Positions 20,194 through 30,790 of a DNA stretch of 64,000 bases are shown one piece after another. The translations under genes and the position numbers were made by a program. The stretch is from Plotosus lineatus (taxonomy: Eukaryota; Chordata; Actinopteri; Siluriformes; Plotosidae): the NCBI GenBank assembly GCA_024760905.1, contig CM045738.1, positions 46,835,797 through 46,899,796 on the forward strand, written 5' to 3'. The notes beneath the pieces were generated by a model. The model was not told where the DNA came from, did no database searches, and saw only the letters and a list, made by a program, of their open reading frames with translations. Every line of letters starts with the position of its first letter. Positions within the stretch are counted from its first letter, which is position 1.

Positions 20194-21470
20194 AAGTGTG
20201 TGAGTGGGGGGTGGGTGTGGAAAAAGGTGGCTTAAGAAGATATTTACTGATCGTATTTCCGCTGTAATATTTACCCGAGTTTCTTAGATTTTTTCCACTT
20301 TATAGATTAAAAGCAGCATTTCTGTTCTTTGATTTCTGTTTTAAACCTCGTGAGCTTTAAGGCAGCTTTCATTCCATACATTTTTATCAGAGTAGCGCCA
20401 GAGGCAAGAGGAAAGAAAGTGGTAGTTTCATTTTCAAATTCTGACCGGCAGAGAGCAGAAGCAAAATTGGGGAAACAATGAAGAGAGAAATCGATAGAAG
20501 CGAGTACGAGCTAGCCTGCAAAACAAAACCCTGACTGTGAGGGATTAATGGTCCGTTGATGACTCAAATGTACGACTCCATCTTATGCGGGTCGTGACGT
20601 CATGTGATGATGATGATCAATTCATCAGAATCTCACTGGAGAGTCTGTCCTGAATAAATATCTATTTACAGAAAAATACAATTATCAACAAACCGCTGCA
20701 CATTTCTAACTGTAATCTTGTAGCCTGTAGTCTGTACACGTCTCTTGTATTTCAGTTGTAGATTTACGTTGGTCATGGCGTATCCTTCATACAAGTCCTC
20801 CCAAGAATTAGCTGTTACTATGGAAACAGCAGCATACAACAAGAACAGATGCATCGATATACAGTCAACCTTTGATATGCACATCCAGCGTTAATAACTT
20901 TCCTGCCGCTTCGGAATTAAATATATTTTGCCCCAGGTATGTGAGAATGGCCAGACGTGTTTTGTGCTACCATGCAACCTGCTGCTGCATCTAATACATT
21001 AATAATATCTAAAGAAGTGACAAGGGGTGCCAGCGAAGTAAATATGCTGGTAGAAATATGAAGGAATTAGCATGCACTAGCTAGCTAGCTAAAAAGAAAA
21101 CCAATCAGTTTAAATTGCAGCTCCACCAGCATTCCGGCTAGTCGGCTAACGAGCTGGAATATACCACATCCGTGACAGAAAATTGGACAAATTCCCTGGA
21201 CAGTTCGTGGTGTATTGTATGAAACTCAGCCATTGTGTGACAGAAAATGCTGTTATAGCATCTTGTTGTTGCGTTTTGAGCACATTCAAATTTTTTTGGA
21301 TTGTAGGTAGTTCTCGATGTCAGGTCCTCAGATGCTCAGTGTGTTGTGAGATGCACTACACAGCTTTGTTGCGATAGATATGCGGATTTCTTATGCTTTG
21401 GACTCAGCTGATGTGCTCAGGTTCTTACAGTAGTGCTATGACTGCTCTAGGTTAGCCACATGACATTTTT
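19892..21470. other. Apparently unique sequence with GATA and GA microsatellites
   Basis: GATA repeats at 19892-19923 and a (GA)n tract at about 20108-20182 are clear. The rest (20200-21460) is not matched elsewhere in the window and shows no convincing exon: open frames are under 75 codons and lack motifs. Confidence 0.6.
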
Positions 21471-22472
21471 TGTATTCTCCTACCTGTCTCCCGGATCACA
21501 TTAGCTGTAGTTGTCCAGTCACCTGGAAACACTTCCTGACCACCTAAAGCCTGTTTCAACTCTTCCTTAAAGACAACACGACACTCTTCCTTTTTCAGCT
21601 TCCACCACTTTGTCTTCTGCTCTGCCTTTGCCTTCATTACCCTCCTCATCATCAGCGTCATCCTGCACACCACCATTCTATGCTGTTTGGCAACACTCTC
21701 ACCCGCTACTACTTTGCAGTCACTGACTTCCTTCAAATTGCATCGGCTGCACAAGATGTGGTCTACCTGTCACCCTATGCTCCTGTTTCTTCTGGAAGAA
21801 AGTATTCACCACAGCCATTTCCATCTTTTTTGCTAAATCTATCAACATCTGTCCTTCTGCGTTCCTGTCCTGGATACCAAAACTGCCCAACACTTCCTCG
21901 TCCCCTCTGTTGCCTGCACCAACATATCCATTGAAGTCTGCTCCAATGACCACTCTTTCACATCTGGGGTTACTCTGCATCACTTCATCTAACTCCCTCC
22001 AGAATCTCTCCTTCTCTTCTAGCTCACATCCTGCCTGTGGGGCATAAGCACTAACAACATTGACCATCACGCCATCAATTTCTAACTTGAGACTCATCAC
22101 TCTGTCTGACACTCTTTTCACTTCTAGAACATTCCTGACAAACTCCTCCTTCAAGATGACTCCTCCTCCATTTCTCTTCCCATCCACACCATGAAAAAAC
22201 AGCTTAAACTCTGCTCCTATGCTTCTAGCCTTGCTACCTTTCCACCTGGTCTCCTGAACACACAGTATGTCCACCTTCCTCCTTTGCATCATGTCAGCCA
22301 GCTCTCTACCTTTTCCTGCCAGAGTTCCAACATTCGAAGTCCCTACTTTCAATCCTAGACTCATGCCTTTCCTCTTCTCTCTCTCTCCGGACATGCCTCC
22401 CACTTCTCCTTCTTTGACGTCTTCGACCAACAGTAGTTCAATTTCCACCAGCACCCTGTTGGGTAACAGCAC
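21452..22472 (-). pseudogene. RTE endonuclease (EEP/APE-like) domain, truncated
   Basis: The frame 22472 to 21720 encodes an almost complete endonuclease: NVGTLAGKGRELADMMQRRK, VQETRW (metal-binding Glu), GGVILKEEFVRNV, VVSAYAPQAG and GADFNGYVGAGNRGDEEV. Near 21775 about 26 bp are missing, which removes the YKSGGR..QVDYILC part and shifts the frame; the protein then continues in 21754-21452 with AKQHRMVVCRMTL, including the catalytic His. There is no RT. Product inactive. Confidence 0.8.
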
Positions 22473-22664
22473 TGATGGCGATTGTTGTTAACCCGGGCCT
22501 CGACCGATCAGGTATGAAATTCTTTGTTGTGACTTGCATATTTTATTTGGCATTTGTTTTACGCTGGATGCCCTTCCTGACGCAACCCTATGCATTTATC
22601 CTGGCTTCGGACCGGTGTGAGGGAGAGACACTGGCCTTTGGAACCCCCCTCCCCGGCTGCATTA
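21473..22664 (-). mobile_element. RTE LINE copy 3, 5' half (endonuclease), no RT
   Basis: Minus strand, from the shared 5' terminus at about 22664 through the 5' leader, endonuclease and part of the linker, ending at 21473. The lack of the 3' half is opposite to the usual 5' truncation, so a later deletion or recombination is likely. Confidence 0.8.
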
Positions 22665-22744
22665 GATTAAGCCATACAGCATTGTATATTATTTACTATA
22701 TGGGAGAAGGTTACACATGAACTGTATGATGTTAGATCACTCAA

Positions 22745-22944
22745 TCTCATCTCACTAATTTGCTTAGTCCTACCAGGGTCATTGTGAGGCTGGTGCCTAC
22801 CGATTATAAAATATATATATTTTGAAACAAATTATTTTAATTCAGACTTTTGTTAAGAGAAGGCATGTGATGTGATGACCTGTCCATGATGTATTCTGCC
22901 CTCGCCCTAATTAGGATTTAGCGGTTAAATGAATGAATGAATTC
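22745..22944. mobile_element. SINE A2-type tail fragments
   Basis: 22745-22805 resembles the reversed L2-like tail (CTTAGTCCTACCAGGGTCAT) and 22895-22944 the forward tail (CCCTAATTAGGATTTAGCGG then GAAT repeats). Strongly eroded. Confidence 0.45.
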
Positions 22945-23826
22945 CAGTGGTACCTTGTCTAATAAATTTAATCTGTTCCGAATGCGAGCTCGTAAGCAGA
23001 AAACCAATAAATCCTTTCCAACCTCCTTCCAAACTCATCTCACCTGACAAAAACACGTATATTTCACCTACTATGTTAAAGATAAACATGTAAAAACAAT
23101 AAATATTTCATAATAATAATAATACATGTACATTAATAATAATTATTAATAAATAATAAAACAAGAATAAACAAGAAGTCAACTAACCCTTCCAATCATC
23201 AACTGTGGCAAAGATATCACGTGGGTGTGAAGATATCACATGGGCAGGCAGGAGGTGGTGCAAAACAAAAGAGGAGGAGGTGGAGGAGGAGGAGAATTTT
23301 GTGTGTATGCATGCTACGGATGCTAGCGAAGAAAGGCTCGTGGTGAGTTCCCACAAGGCCAGTGCTTCTCAAATAGTGTGGTGCGCTCCCCAAGGTGTGA
23401 TGTTGGGGGGGCACCTATCACCCCGGGGAACGTGCTTTTTTTTGCCATCTTGTACCAGAATTAAGTGTAATTGTGCATCCTCGACAGTAGGTGGCAATGG
23501 TGCCCTCACTGTGTTCCCTATGCTGTAGGGAAAAATCACTGAGCAAACGATATGAAGTGCAGTAAACACTATTTATAGTTGCTGCTGGGGTGCTGTGGGT
23601 GCATGAAATGTTTTTTTTTCTTCCTATAGGAGGTGTCACAGAAAATAATTGAGAAGCACTGCACAGGGCATTCTCTGACCGTGGAGGAATACACGCAGAC
23701 GAATACGAGGCTAATCGGCCCAGAAAAGCTATGTCCCTAGCAGAGCTCGTAAATCAAATATTTGCTGGTTGGATGGGAAAATTCTTTATAAAAGACACTC
23801 GTTAGATGAGAGATGAGGTCACACTG
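22945..23826. mobile_element. Composite Tigger-like MITE, copy 1
   Basis: Left end CAGTGGTACCTTG, right end reversed is CAGTGTGACCTC..., the same family as 26819-27679 where both ends are well kept. Ends of the type CAGTGGTACCTTGACTTACGAG and TA target sites suggest a pogo/Tigger-like non-autonomous element. A hAT-like MITE is nested at 23360-23661. Confidence 0.7.
23360..23661. mobile_element. hAT-like MITE nested in copy 1 of the composite
   Basis: Both ends read CAGTGCTTCTCAA (right end reversed). The flanking octamers CACAAGGC (23352-23359) and CACAGGGC (23662-23669) match at seven of eight positions, the 8-bp duplication expected of hAT elements. No transposase. Confidence 0.75.
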
Positions 23827-23829
23827 TAT

Positions 23830-25200
23830 AATTATTCAGTTCAAAAAAATTGAATTAAACCCTTTTCATGCTTTCGTTGGTTTAGTAGGAGCCCTGGTTC
23901 CGTTTGACTCGGGTCAATGCGGCTTCGAGCAAAAATTAAAAGTTAAACTTTTTCAGATCTGATGTGTCAAATGTAGGCCCACTTCAGGTGTAAAGGTGGA
24001 GAACGGGGCAAGTGCTCCTCACCCCGTCACTGCCATAGATCGTCCCTGTCGATTCAGGAATCAAACCAGCAAACCTTTTGCTTCCAATCTTTCTTCTCTA
24101 TTAGACCACACATGCCACTTTCAAATCTTAATTCTACCTATCACTGAGCTAATTATTCCTGTGACGGCCTGACGAGCAGTTCAGGGTGTAATCCACCTTC
24201 GTCCGGTATCAGATGTGATAGGTTTCAGCCTCCACATGACATGAGTAGGACAAAGTAATTTTTCAAATGGAAGTGATCAGATAATTATGAGTAATTGTTG
24301 TTTAAAAAATAGTTTTTTAAAAAAAATATATATTCTTATATATATATATATATATATCCGAGTTTAATCGAATTAGTCACTACGAGTCCTCAACCAGGTT
24401 AGTAGATTAATATTAATGATGAAGTACCAACAATTCCTACAGGCATCTTTATTTATTTATTTATTGCCGATATTTGGCTCGTCCCCTGAACAGATGACAG
24501 TCGGATAGTTTAACGTTGCATAATTTACAAGTCCATGGCTCAGTTTTCGTTTCTCTGCCATCCAAAAGACAACTTATTTAATTCATTAATTAATTTATTT
24601 TTGATGACTTGACTGCATAATTTATCCTCGGCATCTGTTGCAGTTCAGGCGTAATTTCCATCGACTTCCTGCCAAAACTGAGACGTGTTAAAAAAATGAA
24701 ATAAAATATGAAACATGACATTTTTTTCTTTTTTTAAAAGCACTTCTTTTGGCTTCATGTTCCACACCCAGAATACGCTCGGCGACACGCGTGGCAATGA
24801 CATTAGCGTTAAATAAAATAGCTTTTCTTTCTTGATGTCAAATGTGCTCCGAAGGAAAAAAAAAGAGAGAAAAGATCAGGAGGACATGAAAGAGCTGTAA
24901 TAAATTTCATGAAGATTTTCTAAAAATAGATTACAACATTCACGCGTCGAGCTTCTTTTCTTCGGTGATGTAGGAAAGTGAGGATTAAGCTCTCAGAGGA
25001 GCTTCTCTTTCAGGACGGCCGCAAAACATATTAATAAATGTGGACAAATTGGATTTGGAGGTTTGATCTCTCTCTTCTTTCACGCTTGCCCTGGATCGAT
25101 TTTCCCATTCTGAGCATTTAATTCCTTTTTTATCAGAATTAATAAGCCTTCCTTGTAATCAAAGTAGTGTCTCGTGTCAGAATCACAGTGTCTTAATGTA
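23830..25200. other. Apparently unique AT-rich sequence
   Basis: There is a short TA tract at 24341-24358 and ATTT repeats at 24447-24466. I see no gene, no conserved motif and no copy elsewhere in the window. Confidence 0.6.
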
Positions 25201-25203
25201 GAA

Positions 25204-25678
25204 CATGTGGGGCGGCGATAGCCTGGTGGTAATGTCGACTGATCCTAGAGTTGGGGGTTCAAGCGCCACTTTCACCGGGTTGCCACTTACCCCCCAGTGC
25301 AGCTATTCAGAGGGCTGGGTAATCAAAGGCCGGCCATGTAAAATAACCATTGCTGACTTTCATCTAGAGGAGCTGCATAGCCGTCAGCGTGTTTCTAATC
25401 GGGAGTCGGAGTCCCCTGAGGCAGTTCGTTCACAGCAACGTTCTGGCGACTCCTGCAACGCCGCAGGAATCCAGTCGTATCGGCTTCTGCCCTTCCATTG
25501 GCTCCTTCCGGTGGAGCCAAGAGGGGTGACTTGCTGCTCGGGTAACAGCCTGTCCTCCATACTTCCTACCCAGGCTCTGCGCACTGGAGAGTATCACCAC
25601 CTGGGATACCAGCCAGAGTGCAGCACCATCGTCATTCAAGACTGACGTAGGCCTACTACTTCGAATGCAGAACAAAGG
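25204..25678 (+). mobile_element. SINE A3: SINE A head with a third, unrelated tail
   Basis: 25204-25396 follows the SINE A head and middle (CGGCCATGTAAAATAACCATTGCTGACTTTC, here split by substitutions, and AGCCGTCAGCGTGTTTCT). From 25397 the sequence is neither the RTE-like nor the L2-like tail but a GC-rich 280-bp body containing GCTGCTCGGGTAACAGC and CACCTGGGATACCAGC. A 146-codon open frame covers it, probably by chance. The 3' boundary is uncertain. Confidence 0.6.
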
Positions 25679-25679
25679 T

Positions 25680-26389
25680 ATAGTTTTAACTCAGACAGAG
25701 AGACAGAGAGGAGACAGAGAGAGAGAGAGAGAGTGAGAGAGAGAAAGAGAGAGAGAGAGAGTGTGTGTGTGTGTGTGTGTGATATACATTTACAGGAAAA
25801 AAGAAAACCTGACTAATCAGAAGTCATCTGACGCATCACTCATTCTCTTCTGTTGATGCGTAAGGGCGTCAGGGTGTCTGATGTCATATAAGGGGCGGAT
25901 GATTTATATGCTGATGTGCAGCTCATCCCAGAAGGCTGCTCATGTGTATCCTCAATGCATAAATAGCAGAATTGGAACGGCCAGCAAAGCTGGTGGACCA
26001 GAACTTATGGTTTCAGCAACAACCAAGGAAACGACAAATAAGTGAATCGGATGTGCCCACCCAATGGAGTTTGAAGCAACTTCTTTCCTGCGTTCTCAAC
26101 TTTTTCAACACAACTGTGTCGAGTTGCATTTTTGCTCATTTTGAGATTTTACTTTCTGATTTCTTCTCACTAAAGACATTGATTTTTTTTTTTAATATCT
26201 GGAGGATATATTGTAGTATAATTGGTAACTCGTTCATGATGGTGCAGATGTGGGGTTTGTGTGTGTTTGTGTAAAAGAAGCTTAATCTGTTTACAAGTTA
26301 ATGACAATTAATATTTCATTAATATTTCTGTTGAGCTGACATTAATTAAGAGACAAATATTCCAAGTGTACTCAATACTGTATACTGTA
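25680..26389. other. GA/GT microsatellite and unassigned sequence
   Basis: (GA)n then (GT)n occupy about 25695-25780. The 100-codon frame at 25972-26274 has no recognisable domain. No gene supported. Confidence 0.55.
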
Positions 26390-26741
26390 GGGGCAGTGGT
26401 GGTCTAGTGGTATAGGGTGCTGGATCGCTGATCCAAAGGTTGGGGGGTCAAGTCCCACTCTCCACAAGGTTGTCACTGTCCCCCCCAGTGCAGCTAACTG
26501 GGTTATCAAAGGCGGGCCATGTCTGTCACTGTCTATGGTGAGAGGCATGTAAAAGAACCATTGCTGACTTTCGTAAAGAGGAGCTGCAAAGCCGTCAGCG
26601 TGTTTCTGTCCCTTGATAAAAAGAGTTGTGACAGGAAGGGCATCTGACGTAAAACCTCTGCCAAATCAAACGTGCGAATCAGATGATTCGCTGTGGCGAC
26701 TCCCGAGTTAAAGGGGAAAAAGCCGAAAGGAAGACAGACTC
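26390..26741 (+). mobile_element. SINE A1, best-preserved copy with target duplication
   Basis: 352 bp. Head: GGTGGTCTAGTGGTATAGGG (A-box-like) and GGTCAAGTCCC (B-box-like, one change). The middle includes GAACCATTGCTGACTTTCG. From about 26630 the body reads GACAGGAAGGGCATCTGACG, then GCCAAATCAAACG, then CAGATGATTCGCTGTGGCGAC and AAAAAGCCGAAAGGAAG. TATACTGTA is duplicated at 26381-26389 and 26742-26750. Confidence 0.92.
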
Positions 26742-26818
26742 TATACTGTACACATTTAAACAGAGCTCCTACTGTCCTTATTCATATCAGCAAAATTCCT
26801 GATGTTAATTACACAATA

Positions 26819-27361
26819 CAGTGGAACCTTGACTTATGAGTGCCTTTTATAACAAATTTTCCATAATACGAGCTTTGATCCACCCCGCATGCAGCTATAA
26901 ATAGTGTTTATTGCACTTCATATTTTTTGCTTGGTGCTTTTTCCCTACACCGTAGGGAACACAGTGAGAGCGCCACTGCCAACTACTGTATCTGATGCGC
27001 AATTACACTTAATTCTATTACAGTATGGCAAAAAAGCATGTTCCCCAGGGTCATATGCGCCCCCCTGGCAACACACTGCACACCCCAAGGGGGACATTCC
27101 CTACTATTTGAGAAACACTGGCCTTGTGGGAGCTCATCATGAACCTTTCCTCACTGGCATTCATAGCGTGCACATGCACAAAATTCTCCTCCCTCTCCTT
27201 CTCCTTCTCTGTTATGCACCACCTCATGTCTGCCAACGTGACATCTTCGTGCCCACATTACATCTTTGCCGCAGTCAATGATTGTAAGGGTTAGTTAATT
27301 TATTGTTTATTCTTGTTTTATTATTATTTATTAATAATAATTATTAATGTTAATGAACATG

Positions 27362-27400
<39 letters not shown>

Positions 27401-27413
27401 GATTATTATTATG

Positions 27414-27461
<48 letters not shown>

Positions 27462-27679
27462 GTTTTTACATGTTTATCTTTAATATATTAAGTAAAATAT
27501 ACATGTTTGTGTCAGGGTGTATGAGTTTGGGAGGGGGTTGAAATGGATGAATTGGTTTTCTCTTATTTCCGATGAGAATTTTTGATTTTTTATCTAATAG
27601 TGATTTTTTATCTAATGAACATTTTGACTTACGAGCTCGCCCTTGGAACAGATTAATTTCATAAGTCAAGGTACCACTG
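26819..27679. mobile_element. Composite Tigger-like MITE, copy 2, both ends present
   Basis: Left end CAGTGGAACCTTGACTTATG and right end (reversed) CAGTGGTACCTTGACTTATG are inverted repeats flanked by TA on both sides. Inside are remnants of the nested hAT-like MITE (TATTTGAGAAACACTG and the GTAGGGAACACAGTGAGAG block) and a long TTA/ATT triplet tract at 27363-27462. Confidence 0.8.
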
Positions 27680-27712
27680 TATTTAAAGTCAAACATCGAC
27701 AAAATAAAACAT

Positions 27713-27770
27713 TCATTCATTCATTTTCTGAACCACTTAATCCTAATTAGGGTTGTAGGGAGGCTGGCAC
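27713..27770 (-). mobile_element. SINE A2, tail piece 1 of a split copy
   Basis: The reversed tail (ATTCATTCATTC then AACCACTTAATCCTAATTAG) is interrupted at 27771 by RTE copy 4. The copy resumes at 30480-30536 and again at 32716-32958. Confidence 0.8.
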
Positions 27771-30479
27771 CCAATACAGCCGTGAGGGTTGGGGGAGCAC
27801 AAACCAGTGTCTCTCCCTCACGTCAGTCTCAAGCCAGGATAAATGCAGAGGGTTGCGTCAGGAAGGGCATCCGGCGTAAAACAAATGCCAAATAAAAAAT
27901 GGGAGTCAAAACAAAGAATGTCATACCGGATTGGTCGAGGCCCGGGTTAACAACAACTGCCATCAGTGATGCTAACCAACAGGGTGCTGGTGGAAATTGG
28001 ACTACTGTTAGTCGAAGACGTCGAAGAAGGAGAGGCGGGAGGCGTGTCTGTAGGCAGAGAGAGAAGAGGAAAGGCATGAGTCTAGGACTGAGAGTAGAGA
28101 CTTTGAATGTTGGAACTATGGCAGGAAAAGGTAGAGAGCTGGCTGACATGATGCAAAAGAGGAAGGTGGACATACTGTGTGTTCAGGACACCAGGTGGAA
28201 AGGTAGCAAGGCTAGAAGCTTAGGAGCAGGTTTCAGCTGTTTTTTCATGGTGTGGGTGGGAAGAGAAATGGAGGAGGAGTCATCTTGAAGGAGGAGTTTG
28301 TCAGGAATGTTCTAGAAGTGAAAAGAGTGTCAGACAGAGTGATGAATCTCAAGTTAGAAATTGGAAGGCGTGATGTTCAATGTTGTTTGTGCTTATGCCC
28401 CACAGGCAGGATGTGAGTTAGATGAAGTGATGCAGAGTACCCACAGAGGTGAAAGAGTGGTCATTGGATCAGACTTCAATGGACATGTTGGAGCAGGCAA
28501 CAGAGGGGACGAGGAAGTGATGGGCAGGTTTGGTATCCAGGACAGGAACCCAGAAGGACAGATGTTGGTAGATTTTGCAAAAATGATGGAAATAGCTGTG
28601 GTAAATACTTTCTTCCAGGCGATGTAATTTGAAGGACGTCAGTTACTGCAAAGTAGTAGCGGGTGAGAGTGTTGCCAAACAGCATAGGATGGTGGTGTGC
28701 AGGATGACGCTGATGGTGAGAAAGGTGAAGAAGGCAAAGGCAGAGCAGAAGACAAAGTGGTGGAAGCTGAAAAAGGAAGAGTGCCATGTTGTCTTCAAGG
28801 AGGAGTTGAAACAGGCTTTGGGTGGTCAGGAAGTGCTTCCAGATGACTGGACAACTACATCTAATGTGATCGGGGAGACAGGTAGGAGAATACTTGGTGT
28901 GTCATCTGAAGGACAGTAGATAAAGAGACTTGGTGGTGGAATGAGGAAGTGCATGAGTGTGTACAAAGGAAAGGATTAGCGAAGAAGCAGTGGGACATTG
29001 AGAGGACCAAAGAGAGTAAATAGGAGTACAGGGAGACACAGCGTAAGGTGAAGGTAGTGGTGTCAAAGGTCAAACAGAGAGCGTATGATGACTTGTATGC
29101 TCGGTTGGAAAGTAAAGAGGGAGAAAATGATTCATACAGGTTGGCACAGCAGAGAAATAGAGATGGGAAGGACGTGCAGCATGTTAGAGGGATTAAGGAC
29201 AGAGAGGGAAATGTATTGACTGATGACAGAAGTGTGCTGGGAAGATGGAAACTTTGAAGAGCTGATGAATGAGGGAAATGAGAGAGAAAAAAGAGTCGAA
29301 GAGGTGACCATTGAGGACCAGGAAGTAGCAAAGATTAGTAAGGGTGAAGTGAGAAAGACATTGAAGAGGATGAAGAATGGAAAGGCAGTTGATCCTGATG
29401 ACATACCGGTGGAGGTATGGAAGTGTCTCTGAGAGGTAGCAGTAGATTTCCTAACAAGAACATTCAACAAGGTCTTAGAGAGTGAGAGGATGCCAGATGA
29501 ATGGAGGAGAAGTGTGCTGGTGTCCATTTTTAAGAAAAAGGGAGATGTGCAGAGTTGTGGCAACTACAGAGGGATAAAGTTGATGAGCCATACGATGAGG
29601 TTATGGGAAAGAATAGTGGAAGCTAGACTAAGGGCAGAGGTCAGCATCTGTGAACAACAGTTTGGTTTCATGCCAAGAAAGAGCACTACAGATGCAGTGT
29701 TTGCCTTGAGGATGTTAATAGAGAAGTACAGAGAAGGTCAGACAGAGCTGCATTGTGTCTTTGTGGATGTGGAGAAAGCATATGGCAGGGTGCCAAGAGA
29801 GGAACTGTGGTATTGTATGAAGAAGTCTGGAGTGGCAGAGAAGTATGTTGGAGTGGTGCAGGACATGTATAAGAGATATAAGACAGTAGTGAGATGTGCT
29901 GTCGTGTGACAGAAGAGTTCAAGGTGGAGGTAGGACTGCATCAAGGGTCAGCTCTGAGCCCCTGTTTGTTTGCTATGGTGATGGACAGGCTGACAGACGA
30001 GGTTAGACAAGATTCCCCATGGACTATGATGTATAAGACGGTGATGAGGCCAGCGATGTTGTATGGTTTAGAAACAGTGGCCCTGGAGAAAAGACAGGAG
30101 ACAGAGCTGGAGGTAGCAGAGATGAAAATGTTGAGGTTCTCTTTGGGCGTAATGAGGATCGATAGGATCAGGAATGAGCACATCAGAGGGACAGCACATA
30201 TCATACGTTTTGGAGACAAAGTCAGAGAGGCTAGATGGAGATGGTTTGGACATGTACAGAGGACGAATAGTGAGTATATTGGTAGTAGGATGCTGAGGTT
30301 GGAACTACCAGGCAGAAGGCCGAGAGGAAGACCAAAGAGACGATTCATGGATGTGGTGAAGGAGGACATGAAGGTAGTTGGTGTAAGAGAAGAAAATGCA
30401 AAGGATAGGGTGAGAGGGAGGCAGATGATTCGCTGTGGTGAACCCTGAAGGGAAAAGCCGAAAGGAAAAGAAGAAGAAG
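27771..30479 (+). mobile_element. RTE LINE copy 4, full length at both ends, internally deleted
   Basis: It spans from the 5' end (CAATACAGCCGTGAGGG) to the AAGAAGAAGA tail. AGGGAGGCTGGCAC is duplicated at 27757-27770 and 30480-30493, proving insertion of a complete-ended copy into SINE A2. Compared with copy 1 it lacks 339 bp (about 113 codons, in frame) at 30032, including the catalytic FADD motif, and has smaller gaps in the endonuclease near 28411 and 28618. Confidence 0.9.
27899..30448 (+). pseudogene. RTE endonuclease-reverse transcriptase ORF, broken
   Basis: The endonuclease is spread over 27899-28288 (RVETLNVGTMAGKGRELADM, CVQDTRW with Glu to Asp at the metal site), 28361-28627 (GSDFNGHVGAGNRGDEEV) and 28629-28919 (AKQHRMVVCRMTL). 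The linker is in 29048-29257. RT parts are in 29223-29432, 29490-29909 (SCGNYRGIKLMSHTMRLWER, CEQQFGFMPRKSTTDAVFAL) and 29894-30448, where SPWTMM is joined directly to YKTVMRPAMLYGLE, so the active-site region is gone. Frames change several times. It could not supply enzyme but could be copied in trans. Confidence 0.85.
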
Positions 30480-30536
30480 AGGGAGGCTGGCACTCATCTC
30501 AGCCAACTTCTTGTAAGGCTAGAGTACACCCTAGAT
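30480..30536 (-). mobile_element. SINE A2, piece 2 of the split copy
   Basis: It continues the reversed SINE tail (GCTGGCACTCATCTCAGCC ... GAGTACACCCTAGAT) between the RTE target duplication and the hAT insertion. It ends with CCCTAGAT at 30529-30536, which is repeated at 32716-32723. Confidence 0.8.
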
Positions 30537-30612
30537 CAGGGGTCGGGAACCTTTTTGACTAAGAGAGCCAAAATAAAGACATATTTTAAACTCTAATCCT
30601 CTGAGAGCCTTC

Positions 30613-30768
30613 GGCTGCAAAGCCATCAGCATCTTTTTGTCCCTTGCTAAGGGTTGTGACAGAAAGGGCATCCGACATAGAAACCTATGCCAAATCAAAT
30701 GTGCGAATCAGATGATTTGCTGTGGCGACTCCAGAGAAAGGGAAAAAGCCAAAAGGAAAAGAAGAAGA
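30613..30768 (+). mobile_element. SINE A1 fragment inside the hAT element
   Basis: Lacks the tRNA head; begins near GGCTGCAAAGCCATCAGC and runs through GGGCATCCGACATAG and GATGATTTGCTGTGGCGAC to AAAAGAAGAAG. A (TA)n tract follows. Confidence 0.75.
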
Positions 30769-30790
30769 TATATATATATATATATATATA

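Noticed and set aside
25205..25645. 146-codon frame as a host gene
   Set aside because: It starts in a SINE head and shows no domain; the coincidence with SINE A3 boundaries argues for a repeat.
27347..27541. Poly-Tyr frame
   Set aside because: Translation of the TTA triplet tract in a MITE.
29990..30040. Intron loss by splicing as the cause of the 339-bp RTE deletion
   Set aside because: The borders do not fit a GT...AG intron; they share TGT, which fits microhomology deletion.
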